64,000 nucleotides of DNA from an uncultured Dehalococcoidia bacterium. Lineage in GTDB: Bacteria; Chloroflexota; Dehalococcoidia; Lucifugimonadales; UBA3495. The notes beneath the pieces were generated by a model. That model had not been told where the DNA came from, did not search any database, and worked only from the letters and a program-made list of their open reading frames with translations. This document shows positions 52,099 through 60,740 of the stretch, in pieces (the stretch's first letter is position 1; each line of letters begins with the position of its first letter). Position numbers and translations under genes: made by a program. The DNA is taken from positions 248,001 to 312,000 of the forward strand of contig OY282456.1 of the NCBI GenBank assembly GCA_958296225.1, given 5' to 3'.

Positions 52099-52635
52099 AT
52101 GCGGTTTGGGATTTGTTCCGATTGCGGAAAGCGGGTGCGCGGTCGCTATGCCCGGTGCTACAACTGCAACCGGCGCCGGCGGCGCGGCCATTGGTATGAT
52201 CCTGAGCATTTGCCCGGCCAGGCGGAGCGGGACGCCGAGTTGGGACGGCGCGAGTTTTACGTCTATCTGCTGGAAACCGACTACGGCCATTACGTTGGGC
52301 ACACTGCCAACGTACAGGCCAGGTTGGGCAGCCACGCCGCCGGGGAAGTGCCGTCAACGGCCGGGGGCCTGCCTAGGCTGCTGTGGGTATCGCGCCCGCT
52401 GCCGGCGCGCGCGGATGCGGCGCGGTTTGAGGCGGCGCTTAAGTCACTGCGCGACCGGCAGTCGGAACGGTTCCAGGCGATAACCGGATATGAGCCTCGC
52501 CCCTTCCAGCCCGTTCCGGCGGCTCCGAAACGCCCAATCCGTGCCGGATGCGGCCTGCCGGGCGTTGCCGCGGCGGTGGCCGGCATAGTTGTAGTATCGC
52601 TGCTGCTGTATTACGGGATACGGCTGGCCGGATAG
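52099..52635 (+). CDS. Zinc-ribbon/GIY-YIG nuclease with C-terminal membrane anchor
   Basis: 178 residues. A zinc-ribbon-like FGICSDCGKRVRGRYARCYNC (Cys4) at 3-24, GIY-YIG core REFYVYLLETDYGHYVGHTA (about 52-72; Y-V-Y and Y-V-G), then VQARLGSHAAG (conserved Arg) and a Pro-rich linker. A hydrophobic segment (about 150-172) at the end would anchor it in the membrane. The ATG at 52099 follows GGAG. Architecture not known to me from characterised GIY-YIG enzymes. Confidence 0.75.
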   Translation: MRFGICSDCGKRVRGRYARCYNCNRRRRRGHWYDPEHLPGQAERDAELGRREFYVYLLETDYGHYVGHTANVQARLGSHAAGEVPSTAGGLPRLLWVSRPLPARADAARFEAALKSLRDRQSERFQAITGYEPRPFQPVPAAPKRPIRAGCGLPGVAAAVAGIVVVSLLLYYGIRLAG

Positions 52636-52892
52636 AGGGACGGGCGCCGCTGCAAAACCTGGCGACCATCAATCTAATTGCCACCGGGGAATTGACGCTG
52701 CCGGGCATTATGGTACGTGTTATTCCAAAAGCGGCTGCCCCGACTATAGCAAGCGCCACTGGCGACTGTCGCCACTTTCGCAGGCGGCTATACACGGGTA
52801 TGCCCGGCATTGCTTGACGCTATGCCGTCCGCCTATTACCTTACAGACAGCCAAACTTGGCTGATAAAGCGAAAGACCGGGCGGGGCAAGCT

Positions 52893-53684
52893 ATGGCTAC
52901 CGAAATGACCTGGGAGGAGGCGACGCTGCATATTCTAGGCGCGGCAGCCGAGCCAATGTCCTGCAACGATATTGCCGAGGCGATATTGGGGCGGGGGCTG
53001 AAAACTACGGTAGGCAAAACCCCCAGCTACACGGTGGCCGGGGTAATATCGCGAATGCGCAGCCGGGGTGATGCCAACATCATAAAAACGCGGCCCGGAT
53101 TTTTCCAACTTGCCCCGCAATCGGATGGGCCGCCGGTGGCAGAGACCAACGAACTGGACACTACCGACACGGTGAATAACCTGGCCGTAGCAGCCTATGG
53201 GCTGCATTGGGAACGGGACAAAGTGGATTGGAACGCCCGCCGGCTGTTGGGCTACGATATTGACCCCAACCCGGGGCAAGCCGTCAACTTCGCCGACCGG
53301 CAGGGCGTGTATTTGCTGCACAGCTGGCAGTCCGTGGTCTATGTGGGCAAAACTACTGCAAGGGAGAGCGGCCTTTTCCAGCGTTTGCAAAACCACCACC
53401 GGCGGCAAGTGTGGTCGGGCAAGTGGGAACGGTTTTCCTGGTTCGGGATACGGCGCGTTAACGAAAACGGTGAGATGGACGACGGCCCGAATACCGCCTC
53501 CAAAGAGGTAGTGTCGGCGTTGATGGAAGCCGTGCTGATTGAAACCCTGCGCCCGTCTTTCAACCAGCAGCAGGGCAACTATATGGGAACACTATACCGC
53601 CAGGCGGTTGACCCCAACATTGCGATGGCGCAGGCGCGCGCTTTGCTGAGCCAAGCCGGCCCCATATCTCTCCAAATCCCGTAA
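52893..53684 (+). CDS. HARE-HTH plus GIY-YIG nuclease-like protein
   Basis: 263 residues. N-terminal HARE-HTH (LHILGAAAEPMSCNDIAEAI; SYTVAGVISRMRSRGDANII, about residues 8-70), a domain found fused to restriction endonucleases. C-terminal GIY-YIG fold: GVYLLHSWQSVVYVGKTTAR (about 145-165), GLFQRLQNHHRRQ (Arg), and the C-terminal Glu in ALMEAVLIETLRPSFNQQQG. Probably a modification-dependent or type II-like endonuclease; no methyltransferase is adjacent. Confidence 0.82.
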   Translation: MATEMTWEEATLHILGAAAEPMSCNDIAEAILGRGLKTTVGKTPSYTVAGVISRMRSRGDANIIKTRPGFFQLAPQSDGPPVAETNELDTTDTVNNLAVAAYGLHWERDKVDWNARRLLGYDIDPNPGQAVNFADRQGVYLLHSWQSVVYVGKTTARESGLFQRLQNHHRRQVWSGKWERFSWFGIRRVNENGEMDDGPNTASKEVVSALMEAVLIETLRPSFNQQQGNYMGTLYRQAVDPNIAMAQARALLSQAGPISLQIP

Positions 53685-53740
53685 ATGCGCAATGCCGCAA
53701 TTCAACCCGGCCGGCCGGGCCGCAAGCGGAGGGCATCGTT

Positions 53741-54082
53741 ATGAAAGAGCTGAACATTGATAAGCTGCGCGCCCAGGGCCGGGAGCCGCGGCAAATGACG
53801 GCTGAGGAGGTTTTCGCCGACATCTACGAAATCATCGCGCGGGCGGGGGGCATCAAAGCGTTTAACGAACAGCGTGCCAGAAACCACGAATTCTTTGACC
53901 GTTTCCAAAAAGCAATCCCCGCTTTGCGCGAGCAATACCCCGGCCAGTGGGCAGCCATGGCGGAGGACGGCACGCTGGCAATCGGAAATTCCCATCAGGA
54001 AGTTTTTGACGCCATCAAGGCCCAATTCGGTGATGACGCCAAAGTGAGAACCCAGTTCCTGGGCGATTTTCTGATGGTGTGA
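53741..54082 (+). CDS. DUF5678-like small protein paired with a retropepsin
   Basis: 113 residues. The C-terminal half (REQYPGQWAAMAEDGTLAIG, then EVFDAIKAQFGDDAKVR) resembles DUF5678, small proteins of unknown role. N-terminal half is helical. The retropepsin-like gene starts six bases after the stop. GGAGG precedes ATG 53741. The pair could be a protease and its regulator or substrate-binding partner. Confidence 0.7.
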   Translation: MKELNIDKLRAQGREPRQMTAEEVFADIYEIIARAGGIKAFNEQRARNHEFFDRFQKAIPALREQYPGQWAAMAEDGTLAIGNSHQEVFDAIKAQFGDDAKVRTQFLGDFLMV

Positions 54083-54088
54083 ATCCTA

Positions 54089-54550
54089 ATGATTACCGGC
54101 ACAATCGGGGAGTACGCGCGCCCTACCTTGGCAAGTGAGCTCATCATCCCCAGATTTGGGATTAGGAGAAAGGTCAACTTTCTCGTAGATACCGGCGCCG
54201 ACCAGACTGTCCTGCAGCCTTATGATGCCCAGGAGGTGGGCATACCATTTGAGCGTCTGGAAAGCCCGGAGGTTAGCCGGGGCATTGGCGGCCCGGCGCT
54301 GCTTTTCCGTGAATCTGCCTATCTCACTTTTGACGAGGATGACGGGTCAGCCACTCACTGGTGCCTGCTAAACATACACATCGCCAAACCGCCGGAAAAC
54401 GGCGCGCCGTCGCCGCTGCCGTCTTTGCTGGGCCGGGATGTTATTGACCAGTGGCGTATGCTTTACGACCCGGTGGACGGGCGGCTGGAGTTCACCGTCC
54501 GCAGGGGTTTTGCCATCGGCGCCGGTGGCAATGCAATCGGCATCGGGTAG
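54089..54550 (+). CDS. Retropepsin-like aspartic protease
   Basis: 153 residues. The catalytic motif VNFLVDTGADQTVLQPYDAQ (Asp-Thr-Gly, about residues 31-50), RGIGGPALLFRE and a C-terminal LLGRDVIDQWRMLYDP suit a single-domain retropepsin that acts as a dimer. No signal peptide or membrane anchor. It is co-transcribed with the DUF5678-like gene. Its substrate is unknown. Confidence 0.82.
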   Translation: MITGTIGEYARPTLASELIIPRFGIRRKVNFLVDTGADQTVLQPYDAQEVGIPFERLESPEVSRGIGGPALLFRESAYLTFDEDDGSATHWCLLNIHIAKPPENGAPSPLPSLLGRDVIDQWRMLYDPVDGRLEFTVRRGFAIGAGGNAIGIG

Positions 54551-54565
54551 CGCCGTTATCCCGTT

Positions 54566-54578
54566 GGCAGCGTTCCGT
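54566..54578 (+). repeat. 13-bp fragment of the IS terminal repeat
   Basis: GGCAGCGTTCCGT, identical to the left end of the 86-bp element at 10083. It lies just before a TATACT box (54581-54586) that could serve the DUF1330 gene. Short, so it may be chance. Confidence 0.4.
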
Positions 54579-54613
54579 GTTATACTGCCCTACACGCACC
54601 AAGGAGGCTTGCT

Positions 54614-54910
54614 ATGGCCGCTTACGTCATCATGACCATTGAAGTTACCGACCGGGAGCAGTTTGAGCTTTTTCTGGAGCAGGTTCCCGCTACCGTCAAA
54701 AGATACGGTGGGAGGCGTCTGGTGTCCGGAGAGGACATTACGGTGCTGGAAGGCGACCAGCTGGGCCCCCGCATCGCGGTGATGGAGTTTGACAGCAAGG
54801 AGCAGGCCAACGATTGGTACAACTCGGATGATTACGCCGGGCCGAAAGAGCTGCGTACCCAGTCCACCATCTCCAACATGGTGATAGTGGAGGGGCTGCC
54901 GGCTGAATAA
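54614..54910 (+). CDS. DUF1330 family protein, first copy
   Basis: 98 residues, ferredoxin-like dimeric alpha/beta-barrel. AAYVIMTIEVTDREQFELF at the start, YGGRRLVSGEDITVLEG, and EFDSKEQANDWYNSDDYAGP, the DUF1330 signature. AGGAGG precedes ATG 54614. It is about 65 percent identical by eye to the next gene. Function unknown; related folds include small monooxygenases. Confidence 0.9.
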   Translation: MAAYVIMTIEVTDREQFELFLEQVPATVKRYGGRRLVSGEDITVLEGDQLGPRIAVMEFDSKEQANDWYNSDDYAGPKELRTQSTISNMVIVEGLPAE

Positions 54911-54968
54911 CCTGATTGCCCGCCCCGGGGCGCCGCCCGCAGAGACCGCTCCAACTCCTGAACCAGGA
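54911..54968. repeat. Copy of the 3' end of the PAC2 gene between the DUF1330 genes
   Basis: The stretch ending CCGCTCCAACTCCTGAACC (54948-54966) repeats the sequence at 55278-55338, which is the end of the convergent PAC2 gene. It marks the junction of a tandem duplication of DUF1330 plus the tail of its neighbour. Confidence 0.75.
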
Positions 54969-54979
54969 GGATGCTTGCT

Positions 54980-55276
54980 ATGCCCGCTTATATTGTCGCC
55001 ACCATTGAAGTTACCGATCCCGAAAAGTTTGAAATCTACCGGGGCCAGGTGCCGGCCACCATCGCAAAACACGGCGGCCGGTATCTGGTGCGCGGCGGCG
55101 ACGTTACGGTGCTGGAAGGCGACCAGCCGGCCCGCCGCACCGTGGTGCTGGAGTTCGACAGCCTGGAGCAGGCCAACGGCTGGTACTACTCGGATGATTA
55201 CGCCGGCCCAAAAGAGCTGCGCATCCAGTCCACCATCTCCAACGTGATGATTGTGGAGGGAGTGCCGGCCGAATAG
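54980..55276 (+). CDS. DUF1330 family protein, second copy
   Basis: 98 residues, PAYIVATIEVTDPEKFEIYR, HGGRYLVRGGDVTVLEGDQ and EFDSLEQANGWYYSDDYAGP. ATG 54980 was chosen over 54971 because its AGGAGG spacing matches the first copy. The gene ends one base before the convergent PAC2 gene. Confidence 0.9.
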   Translation: MPAYIVATIEVTDPEKFEIYRGQVPATIAKHGGRYLVRGGDVTVLEGDQPARRTVVLEFDSLEQANGWYYSDDYAGPKELRIQSTISNVMIVEGVPAE

Positions 55277-55277
55277 C

Positions 55278-56168
55278 CTAATTGCCCGCGCCGCCCCTGC
55301 GCTCCGCCCGCAGGAACCGCTCCAACTCCTGAACCAGGTCGGCCGGGTTAGGCATTTCGGCAGATTCAATGGTTGCGTCGTAACGCCCCTCAAGCGTGGT
55401 TATGTACTTGCCCAGCTGCTCGTCCTCGGCAATAACCTTTTCCACCTCGCGGTCGAAAGCGTCGGCCATCGCGCTCAGCTTGGTCAAGTTGATGGGCAGC
55501 TGCAACATATCCGAGAGATTGCGGGCCAGGCCGAGGCTGACGCGGAAGTTGGGCGTGGCGTGCAAGTAGTGAGCGACGTGGCCCCAGAGGGAAGTGTAGC
55601 TGATGCCTTTGGCCGCCAGCGATTCGGAGACGGGCAGCGTAATGCCGGAAGGCCCCTGGTAGTTTGACGTGCGGATGTTCCCGGTGTCGAAAGCGGCTTG
55701 AACCTTACGGTTCGACGACGTGCCGCTGAACTTGACCGGCCTGGTGTGAGGCACCGCGTCCAGCAGCGCTCCGATGTGAACCACCGATTTCACCCCGCAG
55801 CGGCGGGCCACGTCGGCAACCAGAGAGGAAAACGTGCGCCAGCGCAGATGGGGTTCGGTGCCCAGGTAAAAGACGGCCGGCGGAACCGTTTCCGCTCCCG
55901 GCCAAAGGTAGAACTCATTGGCCGGCCATTGCAGATGACGCTTGCCATCCTTGCTGCGCGTGGAGCGGGGGCGTTCCTGAGCGAAGTTGAAAAACTCTTC
56001 GGGGTCAATCTCGGCGAACTTAACCGCTCCCAACGTGGTGAGCAGGTAATTCACGGTGGCGCTGGCGGCGTCGCCGGCATCAGGCCAACCGCGAAAAGCG
56101 ACTGCCATCCGCTCCACCGGCTGCTCCGGGAACTGGCTGACTATCAGATAATCGTCGAAAGCAGGCAT
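55278..56168 (-). CDS. PAC2 family protein (proteasome-assembly-chaperone-like)
   Basis: 296 residues. PAC2 features: VAFRGWPDAGDAASATVNYL, LVADVARRCGVKSVVHIGAL, ALLDAVPHTRPV, and GISYTSLWGHVAHYLHATPN. C-terminus is a charged coiled coil (FDREVEKVIAEDEQLGKYIT). In archaea and Actinobacteria PAC2 is linked to proteasome systems, and no proteasome gene is in the window. ATG 56168. Its tail was duplicated between the DUF1330 genes. Confidence 0.88.
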   Translation of the reverse strand: MPAFDDYLIVSQFPEQPVERMAVAFRGWPDAGDAASATVNYLLTTLGAVKFAEIDPEEFFNFAQERPRSTRSKDGKRHLQWPANEFYLWPGAETVPPAVFYLGTEPHLRWRTFSSLVADVARRCGVKSVVHIGALLDAVPHTRPVKFSGTSSNRKVQAAFDTGNIRTSNYQGPSGITLPVSESLAAKGISYTSLWGHVAHYLHATPNFRVSLGLARNLSDMLQLPINLTKLSAMADAFDREVEKVIAEDEQLGKYITTLEGRYDATIESAEMPNPADLVQELERFLRAERRGGAGN

Positions 56169-56274
56169 GAGAGCATCCACTCGATATTATTCGGGGGAGA
56201 TTATGACCGGAGACGCAACAGGCAGCAGTGTATCACCGGGAACATTGACGGGCAACGAACGTCGTATTGAATTG

Positions 56275-56649
56275 TCAGGATGCCGCGCGTCCGGCCAGCA
56301 TTCCCAGATAGGCGGCGGCCAATCCGACGACCATATTGGCGGCGATGGACACCCCGGCCCGCGCATACTCGCCGTTTGACATCAGCCTGACGCCGTCATA
56401 GGCCAGCGTTGAGAACGTCGTGAATCCGCCGAGCAGCCCCACGGTAGCCATCGCCCGCAATTCCACGGGCAGGCCACTGCGCGCCAGGAAGACGGCAGCC
56501 AGCAGGCCCAGCGCAAACGAACCGGCCACGTTGACGGCAAACGTCCCCGCTACGGTATCGGCGCCCAGATAGTGCGCCGCCAGCCGGCCGACGGCGTATC
56601 GCATCACCGACCCGGCCGCGCCGCCGGCGGCCACCAGTATCCAGACCAC
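56275..56649 (-). CDS. crcB: Fluoride efflux channel CrcB/Fluc
   Basis: 124 residues, four membrane helices. Signatures GGAAGSVMRYAVGRLAAH, GTFAVNVAGSFALGLLAAV and GLLGGFTTFSTLAYDGVRLM. It exports fluoride as a dual-topology dimer. GTG 56649 lies just after the stop of the enolase-superfamily gene. No fluoride riboswitch is seen before it, which fits an internal operon position. Confidence 0.92.
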   Translation of the reverse strand: MVWILVAAGGAAGSVMRYAVGRLAAHYLGADTVAGTFAVNVAGSFALGLLAAVFLARSGLPVELRAMATVGLLGGFTTFSTLAYDGVRLMSNGEYARAGVSIAANMVVGLAAAYLGMLAGRAAS

Positions 56650-56650
56650 G

Positions 56651-57826
56651 CTAGGCCCAAACGCCCCGCCGTTCCAGCGTGCGTTCGTCCAGCTCAACGC
56701 CCCAACCGGGCCGGTCCAGGAGGGTTAGTTTGCCGCCGACGATTTCGGGGCGCACCGTGAACAATTCCTCCCAAATCGGGTCGCGGTCGGCGGTGGGGAA
56801 GGTTTCACAAATCTCGCCGACGGACAATCCGGCCACGATATGCCCGTGCACCTGCGGGTCATGGTGAGGGGCCAGGCGAACATTCTCGGCGGCGCACAGG
56901 CCGGCGATGCGGAGGCATTCGGTGATGCCGCAGTTGCGCGTGCTGTCGTACTGCATCACCCTGACGCCGCCGCGCCGGATAAGGTCGCGGGCGTCCCAGC
57001 GGGTAACGGCGTTCTCTCCCGACGCAATGGGGATGGTTGTAGCCGCCGCCACTTTGCCCAGGCCCTCAACCCGGTCGTACCAGTGGACGGGTTCTTCCAG
57101 CCAGCGGATGCCCAGCGGTTCCAGCATCCGCGCGCCGCGGATGGCGGTGTCAACGTCCCAACCCTCGTTCACGTCCACCATCAAATCGACGCCATCGCCG
57201 ACGGCCTTACGGACGGCGCTGACCCGCGCGTAATCCTCGGCCAGACTAACGTGGCCGATTTTCAGTTTGATGGCCTCGTAGCCCATAGTGACGTAAGTCA
57301 CGCACTCCCGCGCCAGGTCGGCGACGGTCTTGCCGTCCTGATAGTAGCCGCCGGTTACATAGCAGGGAACCGAGTTGCTATATCCGCCCAGCAGTTTGTA
57401 CACCGGCATACCGGCGGCCTTGCCTTTGATGTCCCAGAGGGCGATGTCCACCGCGGCCAGCGCCGTCAGGATTTGCGGACGGCCAAAACCTGAACCCGCC
57501 CAGCCGGTCTGATGGCACAGCCCGAACATTTCATCCCACAACTGCTCGTTGTCCACCGGGTCGCGGCCCAGCAGCATCGGTTTGAGGCGGTCAACCACGA
57601 CGCGGGATGCGCCGTCGGCCTGTATGGCTCCGTCAGCATCCTGGCGGTAGATCCCGGCAAAGCCCTGGCCGGCGCCGTGGGCTTCGCCGATGCCGTAGAA
57701 CCCGGCGTCGGTATGGACGCGCACCAGCAGTTCGCTGACCCGGCCAATAGGCCGCAGCGCCGTCCAGTATTCCCGCTCCGGCGCCGGCCAGACCAGGGCA
57801 ATGGCTTCAACGTCGGTGATTTTCAT
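56651..57826 (-). CDS. Mandelate racemase/muconate lactonizing enzyme family protein
   Basis: 391 residues, enolase superfamily. Catalytic lysines in AIKLKIGHVS (about 190), metal ligands in LMVDVNEGWD, WLEEPVHWYD and IASGENAVTR, and a base His region LAPHHDPQVHGHIVAGLS. The histidine and KxK suit acid-sugar dehydratases of the MR subgroup. CrcB follows. It may work with the SMP-30 gene at 60741 in sugar-acid degradation, but this is inference. Confidence 0.92.
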   Translation of the reverse strand: MKITDVEAIALVWPAPEREYWTALRPIGRVSELLVRVHTDAGFYGIGEAHGAGQGFAGIYRQDADGAIQADGASRVVVDRLKPMLLGRDPVDNEQLWDEMFGLCHQTGWAGSGFGRPQILTALAAVDIALWDIKGKAAGMPVYKLLGGYSNSVPCYVTGGYYQDGKTVADLARECVTYVTMGYEAIKLKIGHVSLAEDYARVSAVRKAVGDGVDLMVDVNEGWDVDTAIRGARMLEPLGIRWLEEPVHWYDRVEGLGKVAAATTIPIASGENAVTRWDARDLIRRGGVRVMQYDSTRNCGITECLRIAGLCAAENVRLAPHHDPQVHGHIVAGLSVGEICETFPTADRDPIWEELFTVRPEIVGGKLTLLDRPGWGVELDERTLERRGVWA

Positions 57827-57853
57827 AGCAGCGTCCTTCGGTTGGGCGAGCCT

Positions 57854-58654
57854 TTACTGCCGCAGCCCCTTTTCCCGCAACAGCTGGTCAATCCATTCCC
57901 GGTCATCTTTTGAAAGCGGCCCGGATGGGTCGTCCCGATAGTTCACCAATCGTCCATAGTAGTCTTGCAGGTAAATGTCGTTCACAATTTCGCCCAGGCG
58001 GAGCGTGGGTTCGTCCGCGTCGTTCAGCAACGGCAGCACAATATCAGGAATGGCGGACTGAAGCCCAAAGGGATACAATTTTGCCGACGGGCGCAGTTCA
58101 TTGCGGCTAACCAGAATGCGATAAGGCTCGTCGCCGTCATAGACTTCCACCGGCAGCGGATCTCCGGCGCGCACCAAATCGATTTCTACCAGGTGCGTCG
58201 CACTTTCCAGTACACGCAATCGCTTGTCCAGATATTCGCGGCGCCCGTCCCCCTGGTATTTGTTGGACGGAGACAGGAGTTCCAGCACAGTCACCGCGTA
58301 ACCGCGCGACTGCTCTCTAATGGTTAGGAATTTCTGGCGCGACCAGTACGCCTCAGGTATCAGGACAGTTATTCCTTCCGCCAAGGCATCCCGCCTGTTG
58401 GCGCTGGCGTTGGGGCCGGAGGCATCGCTGGAGATTGTGATGTCGGGTATGGCGTACCGCCGCCGCGTATCCTCTGGCGGGTTATGCCCGATAACCACGC
58501 GCTCTTGCATAACCACCGAATACTGCATTGGCAGGCTCCGTCGCAGAAAAGAGCTGATTGCGCTAATCAGGCGGTTATGGACATCCGGCCACAACCCTTG
58601 TGTTTCCAGGTAAGGATTCATCCCCGGAAACGGGTTAACAAACTCATCAACCAT
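57854..58654 (-). CDS. DUF4058 family protein, copy 1
   Basis: 266 residues. DUF4058 hallmarks: NPFPGMNPYLETQGLWPDVH at the start, VTVLELLSPSNKYQGDGRRE in the middle, HLVEIDLVRAGDP and C-terminal PLSKDDREWIDQLLREKGLR. The LELLSPSNK block looks like an endonuclease-type core (E-x-x-S-x-x-x-K), inference only. ATG 58654 with GGAGGA upstream. Paralogue of the next gene. Confidence 0.9.
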   Translation of the reverse strand: MVDEFVNPFPGMNPYLETQGLWPDVHNRLISAISSFLRRSLPMQYSVVMQERVVIGHNPPEDTRRRYAIPDITISSDASGPNASANRRDALAEGITVLIPEAYWSRQKFLTIREQSRGYAVTVLELLSPSNKYQGDGRREYLDKRLRVLESATHLVEIDLVRAGDPLPVEVYDGDEPYRILVSRNELRPSAKLYPFGLQSAIPDIVLPLLNDADEPTLRLGEIVNDIYLQDYYGRLVNYRDDPSGPLSKDDREWIDQLLREKGLRQ

Positions 58655-58687
58655 TACGTCCACTCCTCCCGATTCTCCCCGCGCCGT

Positions 58688-59503
58688 TCACTGCCGCAGC
58701 CCCTTTGCCCGCAGCAGCCCGTCCAGCCACGCCCGGTCAGCATCCGACAGCGGCCCCTCCGGGTCTTTGCCGTAGTCAACATAGTTGGCGTAGTAGTCCT
58801 CCCGGTAAAGGCTATGCAGAATATCGCCCAGCGGGATTTTCGGCTCCGCGTCGCCCTCCAGCAGCGGCACCGCAACATCCGGTATGGGGGACTGCAAGCC
58901 GAAAGGATACAGCGCCGCCCGGGGGCGCAGCCGCCAGCGGCTCACCAGGTGGCGATAGGGAGCGTCGCCGTCGTACCCCTCCGCCGGCATCGGCTGGCCC
59001 TGGCGCACCAGGTCAATCTCCACCAGATGGACGGACGACTCAAAAATGTTGCCCCGCTTGTCCTCATACTGGGTGCGGCCCACCCCCGTCTTTTTATTGC
59101 TTGGCGAAAGGACTTCCAGGATAGTTACCGCCTCATCGCGGTTTCGGTCCGAGATGGAGATATAAAACTCGCGAACCGTTTCGCGGAACGGCAGCGTCAC
59201 GACCACCGACCCGGCGTCCATTTCCCGGACGGCCGCGGGGCTGGGCAGTGGCTCCCCGCCGATTATGGTCAGGTCCGGCTTGATGTACCGGTACGGCGGG
59301 CCGTCGGGCGACTCTACCCCAATGCCCAGCCGTTCCTCCATTATCACCGAGTACCGGAGCGGCAGCGTGCGGCGGAGATATGACTTCATCAGCGCAATCA
59401 GGCTGTTGTGGACTTCCGGCCACAGTCGCGGTGTTTCCAGATACGGGTTCATCCCCGGAAACGGGTTGTCCCAAGGATTTTCCAAGCGCGCTGCCAAAGT
59501 CAT
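58688..59503 (-). CDS. DUF4058 family protein, copy 2
   Basis: 271 residues. The same order of motifs: NPFPGMNPYLETPRLWPEVH, VTILEVLSPSNKKTGVGRTQ, HLVEIDLVRQGQPM, LSDADRAWLDGLLRAKGLRQ. It is 33 bp upstream of copy 1, a tandem pair. DUF4058 multiplies in Cyanobacteria and Chloroflexota; its role is unknown. Confidence 0.9.
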   Translation of the reverse strand: MTLAARLENPWDNPFPGMNPYLETPRLWPEVHNSLIALMKSYLRRTLPLRYSVIMEERLGIGVESPDGPPYRYIKPDLTIIGGEPLPSPAAVREMDAGSVVVTLPFRETVREFYISISDRNRDEAVTILEVLSPSNKKTGVGRTQYEDKRGNIFESSVHLVEIDLVRQGQPMPAEGYDGDAPYRHLVSRWRLRPRAALYPFGLQSPIPDVAVPLLEGDAEPKIPLGDILHSLYREDYYANYVDYGKDPEGPLSDADRAWLDGLLRAKGLRQ

Positions 59504-59575
59504 AGTGGTGTCCTTTGTCTTGGCCTGATGCGGCGGGATTCCCGGCTATGATACCACTATGCATCATTGCGGCGG

Positions 59576-60724
59576 CTACGCCAAACCCGCATCCCCGTCA
59601 AACCGCCCCAGCCGGAATAGCCCGATGTTATGCTCAGTGGCCCCGTGTTCCGCCAGGTCGGCCATTATCTCGCCAACTACGCTGCAGAACTTGAACCCGT
59701 GGCCGGAAAAGCCCGCCGCCACCGAAACCTGCGGGTATTCCGGCAGGGTGTCAATGATGAAGTGCTCATCCGGCGTGTTGGTGAACATACAGGTTTTCAG
59801 GGCCAGCGTGGGGCCGGCGGCTTCCGGGAAGTAGCGCTCCGTGAACCGGCGCAGCGCCGCCTCGTCCTGCGCGTTAGGCTCTCTGTCCATCGTATCCGGG
59901 TCCACCTGCTCCCGAAAGTGGTTGAACATACCCAGCTTGAAACCGGGGATGCCGTAGGATGGGAACCCGTAGAACCGCCCCTCCGCAACTTCCAGCCCGA
60001 ATACCGGGAACGACGCCGGCCGGAACAGCTCCGGCCGGTACGGCGCGAACCAGCCCAGCACCTGCCGCTCCGGTACGGCGTGGGCGGCGACTTGCGGCGC
60101 GACCTTGCCGGCCCAGGCCCCGGCGGTCACGACCAGCCGGCGGGCGGCGTAGGTATCCTTGTCGGTGGTTACCACGACGCCACCGCCGGCGGTAGGTTCC
60201 CAGTCCAGCGCCGCCTCCCGCCCGCGCACCTCCGCGCCCGATTCCAAAGCCGCCGCCACGTGGGCCACGATGCAGCGTTCCGAGAGGACAAAGCCGCCCT
60301 GCTGTTCGTACAGCATTTCGGCGTCCTCCGGCAGTTGGTAGCCCGGCCACTCCCGGTTGACTTCGGGGCCGGACAGCATCCGGTAGGGCAGGTTGTGCTG
60401 GCGCACCGTGGCCAGCGAACCCTCCAGCAGCCGGTTGGCCCCCACGCCGCCGCGCAGGCAGCCGGTGCTGACCAGCAGCCGCTCCCCCGCCAGGTTCTCC
60501 AGCTGCTGCCAGAGTTCATAGGCCCGGTACAGCAGCGGCACATAGGACGGGTCTTCGTGATAGGCCAGCCGAATCATCCGGCTGACGCCGTGGGACGAGC
60601 CCATTTCGTTGGGGATGTCATACCGTTCCAGCCCCAAAACGCGCCAGCCCCGCCGGGCCAGGTGATAAACGGCAGCGCTGCCCATGCCGCCGACACCGAT
60701 AACGATGGCGTCAAATTCGCGCAT
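59576..60724 (-). CDS. SolA-like FAD-dependent N-methyl amino acid oxidase
   Basis: 382 residues. Rossmann motif FDAIVIGVGGMGSAAVYHLA (residues 4-23), RYDIPNEMGSSHGVSRMIRL, and the covalent-flavin segment ALKTCMFTNTPDEHFIIDTL with Cys (about residue 314). C-terminal AAGFSGHGFKFCSVVGEIMA. Monomeric sarcosine / N-methyltryptophan oxidase family: oxidises N-methyl amino acids to formaldehyde, amine and H2O2. Confidence 0.92.
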   Translation of the reverse strand: MREFDAIVIGVGGMGSAAVYHLARRGWRVLGLERYDIPNEMGSSHGVSRMIRLAYHEDPSYVPLLYRAYELWQQLENLAGERLLVSTGCLRGGVGANRLLEGSLATVRQHNLPYRMLSGPEVNREWPGYQLPEDAEMLYEQQGGFVLSERCIVAHVAAALESGAEVRGREAALDWEPTAGGGVVVTTDKDTYAARRLVVTAGAWAGKVAPQVAAHAVPERQVLGWFAPYRPELFRPASFPVFGLEVAEGRFYGFPSYGIPGFKLGMFNHFREQVDPDTMDREPNAQDEAALRRFTERYFPEAAGPTLALKTCMFTNTPDEHFIIDTLPEYPQVSVAAGFSGHGFKFCSVVGEIMADLAEHGATEHNIGLFRLGRFDGDAGLA

Positions 60725-60740
60725 TGCGTCTCTCCTTCGG

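Noticed and set aside
56169..56274. Fluoride riboswitch for crcB
   Set aside because: crcB lies downstream of the enolase-superfamily gene with no leader, and no fluoride riboswitch core was seen.
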